A stretch of 32,352 nucleotides of DNA from an uncultured Bacteroidales bacterium (GCA_905236885.1 CAJOQK010000143.1:1-32352); one strand, 5' to 3'; positions 9,273 through 18,839 are shown, numbered from the stretch's first letter. Notes: generated from the letters alone by a model not told the origin. Made by a program: numbers and translations.

Positions 9273-9999
9273 ATTTTTTAGAAGTCCCCTTATCAGCCAA
9301 AAATTGTTTGAATTTTTCCGGCCAAAAGTTCATGACAAGGGCATCGGGAAAATCAGTCTCCGCCAACAGCGGCCAGATTCTTTCATAATCGGCCACCTGG
9401 TAGGAGACATGTGCGTCACTGCCCAATATGACTGGCACATCATATTTCTTGCAATAGCGTAAAATATCCAGATTATTGGGGCGTGACGTCAGTTTGTCGC
9501 GGAAAGGTGCCATGGAATGGTTGTTGATTTCCAGCAGGGTGTGTGCGGCTTTGGCGGCCAGGACAATGGGCTCGAAATCCAAATCAGCCGTTCCGTCTCC
9601 CGGATGGGCGATGATTTGTATGTAAGGGTTCTTTATGGCGGCAATCATGCCTTTTGTGTTCTCTTCCCGGCTGCCTCCTTTCCAACAGATTGAATGGATG
9701 CCCGCAATGCGGATTTCCAGTTTGTCCATCATCTCTTCCCCAATGTCAATGTGGCCTTCTGTGTCCAAAATGTTGATTTCGCATCCCATCAGGAGTCTGA
9801 CCCCATTGATTTCTTTCGGGATGACTCCCATATTCTTGAAATAGAGCAGGGGACAGGTGCCGGGGATTGATGGACCGTGTTCGGTGATGCCCAACATTTG
9901 CAAACCCTTGTCCGCCGCAGCCTGTACCATCTCCTGCAAGCTGCTGTAAGCGTGTCCGGAAGCGACAGTATGTGTGTGTATGTCTAATAATGGTCTCAT
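9271..9999 (-). CDS. PHP-domain phosphatase/phosphoesterase (YcdX-like)
   Basis: DIHTHTVASGHAYSSLQEM, GITEHGPSIPG, IIAHPGD, ILGSDAHVSYQV metal-binding motifs. Confidence 0.9.
   Translation of the reverse strand: MRPLLDIHTHTVASGHAYSSLQEMVQAAADKGLQMLGITEHGPSIPGTCPLLYFKNMGVIPKEINGVRLLMGCEINILDTEGHIDIGEEMMDKLEIRIAGIHSICWKGGSREENTKGMIAAIKNPYIQIIAHPGDGTADLDFEPIVLAAKAAHTLLEINNHSMAPFRDKLTSRPNNLDILRYCKKYDVPVILGSDAHVSYQVADYERIWPLLAETDFPDALVMNFWPEKFKQFLADKGTSKK
9277..9292 (-). repeat. Copy A of the dispersed repeat TAAGGGGACTTCTAAAA, within the 3' end of the PHP gene
   Basis: Reverse complement of TTTTAGAAGTCCCCTTA; shares TAAGGGGACTTCTAAAAA with copy C. Confidence 0.75.
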
Positions 10000-10017
10000 G
10001 GTTAATCTTATTCAAAT

Positions 10018-10785
10018 TTATTTTACCAAATGCTGTGTCAGATGGACAAAATCGGCCACAGACAACTGCTCCGGTCTTTTCTGGAAAATCGGTTCTTCGG
10101 TAAAGCTCTCCTCAAACCGGAAACCCTTCAGGGAGTTCCGCAAGGTTTTTCTCCTTTGGTTGAAGGCGGTTTTGATAAGCGTTTTCCATTGCTTCTCATT
10201 GCAGTCCAAATGGGTGCAGCTGTTGCGCCTCAGCCGGATGACAGCGGATTTCACTTTTGGTGGCGGGTTGAACACCTCTTCATGTACCGTAAAAAGGTAT
10301 TCTATGTCGTAATAGGCCTGGAGCAGAACGCTCAGGATACCGTAATCGCGGCTGCCCGGTTTGGAGGCGACACGTTCGGCCACCTCTTTTTGGAACATAC
10401 CCACAAGCTCTGGAATCTCCTCTTTGTAATCCAACAGCTTAAACAGGATTTGGGAGGAAATGTTATAGGGAAAGTTGCCGATAATGGAAAAAGGCGGCTG
10501 CATAAACAGGGTAAGGTCTGTTTTCAGAAAATCCTGCGCGTGGAGCCGCGAGCCCAGTTCGGGGAAATGCTGCCGCAGATAGGCGACCGACTCCTCGTCC
10601 AATTCAATGGCATGCACCTCCGTGTTAGGGAGTTGTAGCAGATATTGGGTCAGCACACCCATACCCGGGCCGATTTCCAGCACCCTTTCCGTCTCAGGGG
10701 CGAGTGCTGCCACAATCTCCTGAGCTATACCCAAATCGGTCAGAAAATGTTGTCCCAAACGTTTTTTTGCTTTTACCTGATACAT
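10018..10785 (-). CDS. rsmA: 16S rRNA (adenine1518-N6/adenine1519-N6)-dimethyltransferase
   Basis: KKRLGQHFLTD; VLEIGPGMGVLT; IIGNFPYNISSQILFKLL; NPPPKVKSAVIRL. Confidence 0.96.
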   Translation of the reverse strand: MYQVKAKKRLGQHFLTDLGIAQEIVAALAPETERVLEIGPGMGVLTQYLLQLPNTEVHAIELDEESVAYLRQHFPELGSRLHAQDFLKTDLTLFMQPPFSIIGNFPYNISSQILFKLLDYKEEIPELVGMFQKEVAERVASKPGSRDYGILSVLLQAYYDIEYLFTVHEEVFNPPPKVKSAVIRLRRNSCTHLDCNEKQWKTLIKTAFNQRRKTLRNSLKGFRFEESFTEEPIFQKRPEQLSVADFVHLTQHLVK

Positions 10786-11999
10786 TGTTCAGTTGTTTTT
10801 TTGTGGTATTGGAAGCAGCTGTCCAGTTGCGGAATCCGTTTTTGGATGTAGGCTGTCATAATATCCAGTTCTTGCGTGTAACTGTTGGAATCATAGTATT
10901 GTGGCGCATTATATGGCCATTTTTCCGCATTGTGCAGGACGGCTTCCCTAATTATTTTGTCATTATTTGCCACCATTTCCTTGAAATGGGAGACGGAGAA
11001 AATACCATTGTCCCGCAATTCTTTCCATCGTGTTTTCAGCTGTTCTTCATAATTTAGGTCCGGAATCTGCCGGAGCCGTTTCAGCAATATGGAGCGTTCG
11101 CAATCCACGTTACGTTCCAGCATGTTAAGTTCGTTATCCCCATCCCTGCCGAAGCTGTGGTCGTAATCCCAGGGTACGATGCGGAACGGGGTCTGCTCCG
11201 ATTTTTTGTAGAGATAGAAATTTTTCATCACACCGTCCCCATTGTTGGTGTAAAGCAGCAGCAAATGCCAGTCAATGACATTGGAAATGTCAATCCATTG
11301 GCCGATTTCTTTGGCAAACAGGCTGTCCGGTGCATTGAAAAGGAAATCCATGAAGGATTCCATGTAGGCGTTCATGTCCGCTTTTTTCAGTTTCGGATAG
11401 GTCTGTTGGAAATAGTTGTCCGGCTCCTGCGGGGTGATCCGGTTTTCTCCCCAGAAAAGTGGCGGATCCTTGAAAATCATGGCCATGCTCTCTTTTTTGT
11501 CAAGACCGAGCCGTTGGGCGTTGATTTTATCCATAATCACATAAAGGCCTTCATACTGGCCGTTGAGATACAGGTTGGCATAGCTGCATTCCGCCGCTTC
11601 GTTTTCGGGGCTCATGGCGCGGAATAGGTCATAACTGATTTTGTGCCGCATCAGGGTTTTGTCAATATAGGTGGCGTTGATGATGAAGCTTTTGGCCTCC
11701 TTCAAACCGGCCAACGGGTATTTTTCCGTCAGTTTCAGGCTGAAGGAATGTTTGGGATAGCCGCTGGAAATGCCGCCCCTGAATTTGATGCTTCCAAAAA
11801 TGGTATCTGTAATGCCTTGATTGGTTGTAATGATGTCGCAATGTTCCTTTTTGTCCCAACATATCCCATCACTAAAAATGTAGATTGTGGGAATGCGGGG
11901 TTCTGTTTTGCCCTTGTTGATATTCCATATACAGATCGCTCCTCCTGATAATAGTATAAGGAGCAGAACAAATCCACATATTGTTTTATGCCGGCACAT
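10773..11999 (-). CDS. CotH-like kinase family protein, membrane-anchored
   Basis: N-terminal TM; IKFRGGISSGYPKHSFSLKL; NLYLNGQYEGLYVIMDKI; FRIVPWDYDHSFGRDGD. The 3' end overlaps the rsmA start. Confidence 0.88.
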   Translation of the reverse strand: MCRHKTICGFVLLLILLSGGAICIWNINKGKTEPRIPTIYIFSDGICWDKKEHCDIITTNQGITDTIFGSIKFRGGISSGYPKHSFSLKLTEKYPLAGLKEAKSFIINATYIDKTLMRHKISYDLFRAMSPENEAAECSYANLYLNGQYEGLYVIMDKINAQRLGLDKKESMAMIFKDPPLFWGENRITPQEPDNYFQQTYPKLKKADMNAYMESFMDFLFNAPDSLFAKEIGQWIDISNVIDWHLLLLYTNNGDGVMKNFYLYKKSEQTPFRIVPWDYDHSFGRDGDNELNMLERNVDCERSILLKRLRQIPDLNYEEQLKTRWKELRDNGIFSVSHFKEMVANNDKIIREAVLHNAEKWPYNAPQYYDSNSYTQELDIMTAYIQKRIPQLDSCFQYHKKTTEQCIR

Positions 12000-12108
12000 G
12001 TTTTGACATTTTTAATTATATATAACGGAGAAGAAAGGTGTTTAGTATCCTCAGGTAAAAAAAACTCATATTTTGTGGTCAAAACAAAAATCGTGTCGGA
12101 ATTTTATG

Positions 12109-12116
12109 TAAATTTG
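12109..12116 (+). promoter_or_regulatory. -7 promoter element TAAATTTG upstream of the GH3-fold gene
   Basis: TAnnTTTG match 28 nt before the ATG at 12145. Confidence 0.55.
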
Positions 12117-12144
12117 CAGCGGGAAATTTTAAAACAGAATTATC

Positions 12145-14454
12145 ATGAAAGAACATCAATCAGTGAAAATCCTGTCAGTCGTCTGTGGCCTGCTTTTCCT
12201 TTCCCTGTGGGTGAAGGCGCAAACTCCGGTCTCTTCTGTGGATAAAACCATATCCCAAATGAGTTTGGAAGAAAAAGTCTCAATTTTGCTCAACCAGTCG
12301 GAAAAGTATGCCATCCGATTTGCTGATGCCTCCTGTGGGGTGGCCCTCTATTCGTCAGAAGAACCAAATAAGCTTTCCGCAACAGCTTTCCCTGTTCCCT
12401 TTGTCCTCGCCTCCTCATGGAACAAGGAGCTGGCGATGCGGGTTGGCATGGCTGTGGCCAGGGAAGCGGCAGGAAAAGGGGTGAATGTGGTTTTTGCCCC
12501 CTCTTTGAACCTGATTCGGAATCCGCTTTCAGGGAACATTTGGGACTGTTATTCGGAAGATCCGGTGCTGGCCGGCTGCATGGCCTATGCCTTCCAAAAC
12601 GGGCTCCATTCCCAAAAAATACCTTTTTGTATCCGTTATTTCGGACTGAACAATCAGGAAAAATGGTGTGTCAATCTGAATCTGCTGATTGACCAACGCA
12701 CTTTGAAAGAATTTTACCTGTATCCTTTCGAAAAGGTGTGCAATGGACAACCGCAGCCATGGGGCATACTTGCTGCCTGCCCACATATCAACGGGAAGCC
12801 TGTGGCGGAGAGTAAGGCACTGGTGTATGACTTGTTGCGCGTTGCCTGGAAATATGACGGATTGGTGCTGGCCGAAGCCTATGGAGGAGAGCATGTGGCG
12901 AATATGTTACATGCTGGTACTGACTGGATTTTGAAAAGTGGTGCCGGACAAAAAGACTCCCTGATTAGGGCGGTTCGTGATTCATTGCTGTCTGAGGAAG
13001 AAATAGACGCACACCTGCGCCGCTTCCTTATGGCACGTCAGTCCATGACAGGGAAATCTGCACGAAATGAGGAAAACGGACATTCGCTGGCAGTGGAGGC
13101 TGCGGCGGAAAGTGTGGTGATGCTTAAGAATTTGGATGCGGCACTGCCTTTGGCCTCTACGGTAAAAAAGGTGGCTTTTTTCGGAGTCTCTTCCTATCGT
13201 TTTATCCAAACTCCGAACTGCACTGCGGAAACAGGTGCCTATCGTGTGCAGGCTTCACAACATCCCTCTCTTGTGAACTTGTTCCTGCAGGCTGGATATG
13301 CGACGGATCAGGCATTGGTAAATGCCTATCTGAATCATTTGAAAACTTATCTTCCGGAAGAGAAAAAGGAGGAGAAGCCCCAAACGCCGATGAAAAGCGG
13401 AAATGCGACGCCGACACCTGCAAAAAATGGAACTGTTACGCCTGCTAACCGACCCAAACCGCTCTCCGGAGAGGAAAAAATGAAGGTAGACTTGAAAAAA
13501 GTGGCAGCTATCCCTTGCGACCAACCGTTGGCAGAAATGCGGGTCAGCAAATCCACAGCATTACAGTATGTTAAAACCACTCAAGCGGGTATTATCCTCA
13601 TAGGTCATCACCGTCAGGCGGGGCAGGACCGGACACTGGAGAACGGATACCGTCTTTCCGAGGAGGAACGGGAACTTATAAGGCAGGTTTGTGCCGCCTA
13701 CCACACCTGGGGTAAAAAAGTCATTGTGGTGCTGAATACGGACGGACCTGTGGAAATGACGGATTGGCAGGAATATCCGGATGCAATTCTCTTTTGCGGT
13801 CTTTCCGGTCAAGGAGGAGCGGAAGCACTCATGAAGATTATTACCGGAAAAATTTCGCCTTCTGGAAAACTGAATATGGTGTATGCCAAAAGTTATGAGG
13901 ACTATCCCTCCGCTGATTTCGTTCCTCACGGAGACGTGGCTGCACACAAAATTGGCTCTGAGGAGATGGTGGAGGAAATCAACTATGGGGAACGTTTCCG
14001 TAACGGTTACCGTTATTTTGACGAACATCAGGGAAAAGTGTTGTATCCGTTCGGTTTTGGCTTGAGTTACACTACGTTTGCCTATGACAAGATGAGCATG
14101 CAGCGCAAAGGGGATTCAGTGTTAGTCAGCGTTCGAGTCACCAATACTGGAAAGGTGACTGGTAAGGAGGTGGTTCAGCTGTATGTGAGTCCGCAGCGTA
14201 AAAACCTGAAAATAGAGCGTCCATTGAAGGAATTGAAGGATTTTGCCAAGACATCATGGCTGAAAGCAGGAGAGAGCCAACAGCTCACTTTGCGTTTTTC
14301 GATAGACGATTTGTCGGTGTTTGATGACAGCAGGGACTGCCGGATTACCTATGCGGGCAATTACACCTTGAAGCTGGGTTCCTCCTCCCAGGAGATCCAA
14401 TTGCAGTATCCGTTACAATTGACGGAAGACAAAATTATAGCGAACATTTTTTAA
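12145..14454 (+). CDS. Glycoside hydrolase family 3-fold secreted protein, probably with degenerate active site; C-terminal fibronectin-III-like domain
   Basis: Signal peptide; GH3 framework MSLEEKVSILL...FVLASSWNKELAMRVGMAVAREAAGKGVNVVFAPSLNL...YSEDPVLAG...NNQE...TLKEFYLYPFE; C-terminal YPFGFGLSYTTFAY...VTNTGKVTGKEVVQLYV. Confidence 0.9.
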   Translation: MKEHQSVKILSVVCGLLFLSLWVKAQTPVSSVDKTISQMSLEEKVSILLNQSEKYAIRFADASCGVALYSSEEPNKLSATAFPVPFVLASSWNKELAMRVGMAVAREAAGKGVNVVFAPSLNLIRNPLSGNIWDCYSEDPVLAGCMAYAFQNGLHSQKIPFCIRYFGLNNQEKWCVNLNLLIDQRTLKEFYLYPFEKVCNGQPQPWGILAACPHINGKPVAESKALVYDLLRVAWKYDGLVLAEAYGGEHVANMLHAGTDWILKSGAGQKDSLIRAVRDSLLSEEEIDAHLRRFLMARQSMTGKSARNEENGHSLAVEAAAESVVMLKNLDAALPLASTVKKVAFFGVSSYRFIQTPNCTAETGAYRVQASQHPSLVNLFLQAGYATDQALVNAYLNHLKTYLPEEKKEEKPQTPMKSGNATPTPAKNGTVTPANRPKPLSGEEKMKVDLKKVAAIPCDQPLAEMRVSKSTALQYVKTTQAGIILIGHHRQAGQDRTLENGYRLSEEERELIRQVCAAYHTWGKKVIVVLNTDGPVEMTDWQEYPDAILFCGLSGQGGAEALMKIITGKISPSGKLNMVYAKSYEDYPSADFVPHGDVAAHKIGSEEMVEEINYGERFRNGYRYFDEHQGKVLYPFGFGLSYTTFAYDKMSMQRKGDSVLVSVRVTNTGKVTGKEVVQLYVSPQRKNLKIERPLKELKDFAKTSWLKAGESQQLTLRFSIDDLSVFDDSRDCRITYAGNYTLKLGSSSQEIQLQYPLQLTEDKIIANIF

Positions 14455-14488
14455 GCTAAAGAACATATTTCTAAAACGAGAAGATTTG

Positions 14489-15547
14489 ATGAAGGAATTG
14501 AATGAAACCTCCGTAAAGGAAGCTCTTTCCCATGTCAATGACCCGGATTTGGGTCGGGATTTGGTGAGTTTGAACATGATTGATAATATCGTGATTCAAG
14601 GAAAAAAAGTAAGTTTTAACCTGGTGCTGACCACACCTGCCTGTCCCATGCGGAACCAGATGAGGGAAGAGTGTGTCGCTGCCATCCGCCAACACTTTGG
14701 CGATGAAGTGGAGGTGGAAGTGAATCTGACCGCCCAAGTGAAGGCGGCCGCTTCGGATAAAACTGCTTTGACAGGGGTGAAGAATGTCATTCTGGTCGCT
14801 TCCGGAAAAGGTGGCGTGGGCAAATCCACCGTTGCGGCAAACCTGGCGGTGGCTTTGGCAAAATCGGGTGCCAGGACAGGTTTGCTGGACGCCGATTTTT
14901 ACGGCCCCTCCATCCCTATGATGTTCCAGTTGGGACAGCAGCAGATCATGGGAGCCGAAAAGGATGGGAAAACCATGATGCTTCCAGTCGTGCGTTATGA
15001 TGTGCAGCTGATGTCTGTCGGTTTTATGATGGATCCCTCCAAAGCGTTGGTTTGGCGTGGTCCGATGGTCTCCTCCGCCTTGAAGCAATTGGCGGCGGAA
15101 ACCGCTTGGGACAGGGTGGATTATCTTGTGGTTGACCTGCCTCCCGGAACTGGGGATGTGCAGCTTACAATTGCGCAAAGTCTGCCGGTCAGCGGTGCTG
15201 TGATTGTGAGTACCCCACAGCAGGTTGCTTTGGCGGATGTGATACGTGCTGTGGAAATGTTCCAGGCACCGGAAATACATATCCCAATTTTGGGCTTTGT
15301 GGAGAATATGGCATATTTTACACCAGCGGAACTGCCTGATAACAAATATTATATTTTTGGAAAAAATGGGTGTCGGAATCTGGCTACCCGCATGGGCATT
15401 CCTTTTCTGGGGGAGATTCCGTTAGTCCAGTCCATTACGGAGGGTGGTGATGCTGGAGAACCGGTAGCCTTGAGGGAGGATACAGCCGAAGGCCGTGCCT
15501 TCCACCAATTGGCGGGTGAGGTGGCCAAACAGTTGGCCATGCGTTGA
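14489..15547 (+). CDS. Mrp/NBP35 family P-loop ATPase (iron-sulfur cluster carrier)
   Basis: N-terminal DUF59-like domain; VASGKGGVGKSTVAANLAVALA; DADFYGPSIPMMF; DLPPGTGDVQLTIAQ. ORF track starts at TTG 14486; ATG at 14489 is likelier. Confidence 0.95.
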   Translation: MKELNETSVKEALSHVNDPDLGRDLVSLNMIDNIVIQGKKVSFNLVLTTPACPMRNQMREECVAAIRQHFGDEVEVEVNLTAQVKAAASDKTALTGVKNVILVASGKGGVGKSTVAANLAVALAKSGARTGLLDADFYGPSIPMMFQLGQQQIMGAEKDGKTMMLPVVRYDVQLMSVGFMMDPSKALVWRGPMVSSALKQLAAETAWDRVDYLVVDLPPGTGDVQLTIAQSLPVSGAVIVSTPQQVALADVIRAVEMFQAPEIHIPILGFVENMAYFTPAELPDNKYYIFGKNGCRNLATRMGIPFLGEIPLVQSITEGGDAGEPVALREDTAEGRAFHQLAGEVAKQLAMR

Positions 15548-15556
15548 GATACAGTG

Positions 15557-16141
15557 TTATAAGGTTATTTCTCCTCTTTCTATTTGCTGCACAATGGTTT
15601 CGATTTCACGATCCTTGCCTTTGGGGTCGTATTGTTCCTTGAGGTTGTAGTGCCACAGTCGGGCAATGGATTGGTAGAAGAATGCGCGCATTTTTCCACG
15701 AAGCTCATCCACAATGTGGTAAGTTGTTTTTCCTGTTTCGCGATCCACAAGTTTCAGTAGGATAAGCCCTTGGGAGAAGGTGAGCTCCTCTATTGTTGGG
15801 GTGAATTCCTTCACAATGGCCTTCTCCACTTTTTTCATCTCCTTGTTGCGTCCCTCCTTGCTTGGAATTTCCGCCAGCATGCGGTCGTATTCCTCCAGTT
15901 TCTCAGCTGCCAGACGTGCGTATGGATACACTTTGACCACATTCCGGATCAGTTTGGTGCGCCGTTTCGCCTCTTTTTTGGAGATGTTTTTCTTGAATCC
16001 GAAGACATCCACCGTCTTTAAGGTGGTGCAGGGAAGAGTGTCGTTGCCTTCAATGACCGCTTTGACCAACACTCCTTGCCGGTTTTGCGCCAGCATGCCG
16101 TTACAGATGAAAAATGAAAATATGAAAAGTAGCGCTTTCAT
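15557..16141 (-). CDS. DUF4294 family secreted protein
   Basis: Signal peptide MKALLFIFSFFICNGMLAQ; VYPYARLAAEKLEEYDRML; ELTFSQGLILLKLVDRETGKTTYHIVDELRGKMRAFFYQSIARLWHYNLKEQYDPKGKDREIETIV. Confidence 0.82.
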   Translation of the reverse strand: MKALLFIFSFFICNGMLAQNRQGVLVKAVIEGNDTLPCTTLKTVDVFGFKKNISKKEAKRRTKLIRNVVKVYPYARLAAEKLEEYDRMLAEIPSKEGRNKEMKKVEKAIVKEFTPTIEELTFSQGLILLKLVDRETGKTTYHIVDELRGKMRAFFYQSIARLWHYNLKEQYDPKGKDREIETIVQQIERGEITL

Positions 16142-16218
16142 AACCATTTGTTTTAAACATACCGATATAAAGATTGCAAAAATTGTGCATTTTTGGAGAT
16201 GGGTATGTTTTTTTTTTC

Positions 16219-16226
16219 TAAATTTG
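16219..16226 (+). promoter_or_regulatory. -7 promoter element TAAATTTG upstream of the lipoprotein/DUF4301 operon
   Basis: TAnnTTTG match about 70-90 nt before the lipoprotein start. Confidence 0.5.
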
Positions 16227-16312
16227 CATTGGGGCAATTTGAATCGTTTCCCCTTGTATTATTGGATATACCATAAAATAATAAACGATTTTTTATGCTA
16301 AAAGAAGAAAAG

Positions 16313-17314
16313 ATGTGTAAAAAACTGCAATGGGGGGGATTTTTCCTCCTTGTGGGTTGTCTGCTACTGTCCGCCTGCAGACACAATCCAAACGAGAGCC
16401 GGCTGAATCTGGCCTATATTGCGCCACCATGCCGAATTGACTGCAACAGTGATCTTTCGGATACTTTATTTGCTCTTCCGGAGGAGATGGAGCATTTTGT
16501 GTATCGCTTTTTGAAGCAGGAAAAAGGAGAAAGCAAAAGGGTTGTGCTGCGTGCCGATTTTCCTGAGGAATGGCAGTTGGAGGCGGCCATTGAAACCCCT
16601 TATCCGGATCTTTTCCTATGGGTTGTGCGCAATTCAGGTGAGGTCAGCCATAAACTTTTGATGACGGTGAACAATCCCGGAAACGGGGTGGAACCTGAGG
16701 TCATCACCGGCATGCTGGTGGCATATAATGTGGCCGAAGAACAGCCTAACCGCATTGAAAGTGAGATGTGGACAGCGGAAGTGGATGCTGAATGCCATTT
16801 GTGCATCCACAAGAAATACGAGGTCCTTTATTCAATGGACGATACCACACATGCCGACCGCGATAATCTCTTACAGGAAGTTACCGACTGTTTCCACATT
16901 GATGGCAACGGACAAATCTTTTTTGAAAAGCCACAATTCATGGAATATTATCGTGCGGTTGTCCAGTTTATGGATACTGCGGAGTCGGGTCTGGCGGTGG
17001 ATGATGCGTGGTTGGAAAACGCCATGACGATGCAGGAGTACCTGGAACCGGAGGGAATTTGTTTTATGGAGGTTTTCCAACATTTTGACGAGGTGCTGCT
17101 TACCGACTACCATGGGGAGGTTCTGGATAAGGTGGACATCTCCTCCTTCCTGAAAACTTATGGAAAAGGCTATCTGCTGCTTGAAAAGGGAAAAAAACCG
17201 CGTTTTCTGCATTACGGACCGGCAGAGACAGTGCTTCGCAAGAACATTTTTGAACATTGGCATCTGCTTTGGCCAGTGATGGATGATGAAAATTGGTATA
17301 ATGTTGATGAATAA
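16313..17314 (+). CDS. Putative lipoprotein of unknown function
   Basis: Signal peptide with lipobox LLLSAC; the ORF extends upstream to 16295; no family recognised. Confidence 0.75.
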   Translation: MCKKLQWGGFFLLVGCLLLSACRHNPNESRLNLAYIAPPCRIDCNSDLSDTLFALPEEMEHFVYRFLKQEKGESKRVVLRADFPEEWQLEAAIETPYPDLFLWVVRNSGEVSHKLLMTVNNPGNGVEPEVITGMLVAYNVAEEQPNRIESEMWTAEVDAECHLCIHKKYEVLYSMDDTTHADRDNLLQEVTDCFHIDGNGQIFFEKPQFMEYYRAVVQFMDTAESGLAVDDAWLENAMTMQEYLEPEGICFMEVFQHFDEVLLTDYHGEVLDKVDISSFLKTYGKGYLLLEKGKKPRFLHYGPAETVLRKNIFEHWHLLWPVMDDENWYNVDE

Positions 17315-17318
17315 TGAG

Positions 17319-18839
17319 ATGATAGAAAATATGGAATTGAAAAAAGAGGATTTGAAACAGTTGGAGGCTAAAGGCATACAGCCTGAAACAGTCCGGCGGC
17401 AACTGCAATGCCTGCAGGATACGGCACATTTTGTGGAATGTGTACGGCCTGCTGTGGACGGGGATGGAATTATTACCTTGACAGATAAGGAGATGGACCG
17501 TTACGACACACAGTACGGACAACAAATAAATGGCATTGAGGTGGTGAAGTTTGTGCCGGCTTCCGGAGCGGCTACCAGAATGTTCAAAAAATGGTTCCAG
17601 TTATTGGAAAATGGGACAGAGGCGGATTTGCGTTGTGAGGCGGAACAGTTGCCGGAGTATCCGTTTTACCCTGTCTTGGCACATGAAATGGAGAAAAAAG
17701 GCCTTTCATTGGCGGATTTGTTGCAAAAAAAAGAATACCATACTGTTTTTAGCTTCATTTTGAAGGAGGATGGCCTGAATTACGGACAAATGCCCAAAGG
17801 TCTGCTTCCGTTCCATCGTTATGGTGATGGGATACGCTCCGCCTTTGAAGAGCATTGGATGGAAGGAGCCGTCTATGCCTGCGGCGGCGGCAAGGTACGT
17901 CTGCACTTTACGGTTTCACCAGAGCATCTATCTAATTTTCAAGCGTTGAGTGATCAGTTGAAATCAAAGTATGAGCGTGATGAATTGCTGTATGAGGTCT
18001 CTTTTTCGGAACAGATGCCTCAAACAGATACCGTTTCTTTGACAGAAAAAGGCGATTTGCTGCGTGACGGGCAGGGAAAGTTGCTTTTCAGGCCAGGCGG
18101 ACACGGAAGCCTGATTTATAACCTTAACCAGATGGATGCAGATGTCGTTTTTATAAAAAACATTGACAATGTGACCACCGATGCCTTAAAGCCGGACACC
18201 TACCGTTACAAGAAGTCTCTGCTTGGGCTTCTGCTGGAGCTGCAGAGGCAATGTTTCCAATATATGCACCTACTGGACAATGAAACCCTTTCTTTTGAAA
18301 AAGAAACGGAATTAAAACAGTTTATGCAAAACAAGCTGCACTGTATGTTTCCTGAAAATTTGGCCGGACAAACGCTTGCCGGGCGCATCGCCTGCTACCG
18401 TCGGCTTTTGGACCGTCCCATTCGTGTCTGCGGCATGGTGAAACGGGAAAACGAACCCGGCGGCGGTCCTTTCTGGACTCGTAACGGTCAGAAAGTCAGC
18501 CTTCAGATTGTGGAAACTGCTGAAATGAATTTGGATAATCCAGAACAGGGTCAATGTTTGGAGGAATCCCAGTATTTTAATCCTGTAGACTTGGTCTGTA
18601 GCCTGAAAAACTATCGGCAGGAAAAGTATAATCTGTTGGATTATGTGGACAAAGAGCGCTATTTCATAGCGGAAAAATCCTATAAAGGACAAAAAATACG
18701 TGTGTTGGAACATCCCGGACTTTGGAATGGAGCCATGTCCGCATGGCATACGCTTTTTGTAAAGGTTCCGCTTTCCACCTTCACACCAGTGAAGGAGGTG
18801 CGTGATTTGTTGCGTCCTGCACATTTAAATCGTGGATGA
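17319..18839 (+). CDS. DUF4301 family protein (possible UDPGP-like nucleotidyltransferase fold)
   Basis: VKFVPASGAATRMFKKW and GGHGSLIYNLNQMDADVVFIKNIDNVTTD; the ORF extends upstream to 17283. Confidence 0.82.
   Translation: MIENMELKKEDLKQLEAKGIQPETVRRQLQCLQDTAHFVECVRPAVDGDGIITLTDKEMDRYDTQYGQQINGIEVVKFVPASGAATRMFKKWFQLLENGTEADLRCEAEQLPEYPFYPVLAHEMEKKGLSLADLLQKKEYHTVFSFILKEDGLNYGQMPKGLLPFHRYGDGIRSAFEEHWMEGAVYACGGGKVRLHFTVSPEHLSNFQALSDQLKSKYERDELLYEVSFSEQMPQTDTVSLTEKGDLLRDGQGKLLFRPGGHGSLIYNLNQMDADVVFIKNIDNVTTDALKPDTYRYKKSLLGLLLELQRQCFQYMHLLDNETLSFEKETELKQFMQNKLHCMFPENLAGQTLAGRIACYRRLLDRPIRVCGMVKRENEPGGGPFWTRNGQKVSLQIVETAEMNLDNPEQGQCLEESQYFNPVDLVCSLKNYRQEKYNLLDYVDKERYFIAEKSYKGQKIRVLEHPGLWNGAMSAWHTLFVKVPLSTFTPVKEVRDLLRPAHLNRG

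Noticed and set aside
10030-10638. 202-aa plus-strand ORF antisense to rsmA
   Set aside because: rsmA motifs on the minus strand explain the region.
14471-15280. 269-aa minus-strand ORF antisense to the Mrp/NBP35 gene
   Set aside because: His/Gln-rich composition typical of a shadow frame; the plus-strand ATPase is unambiguous.
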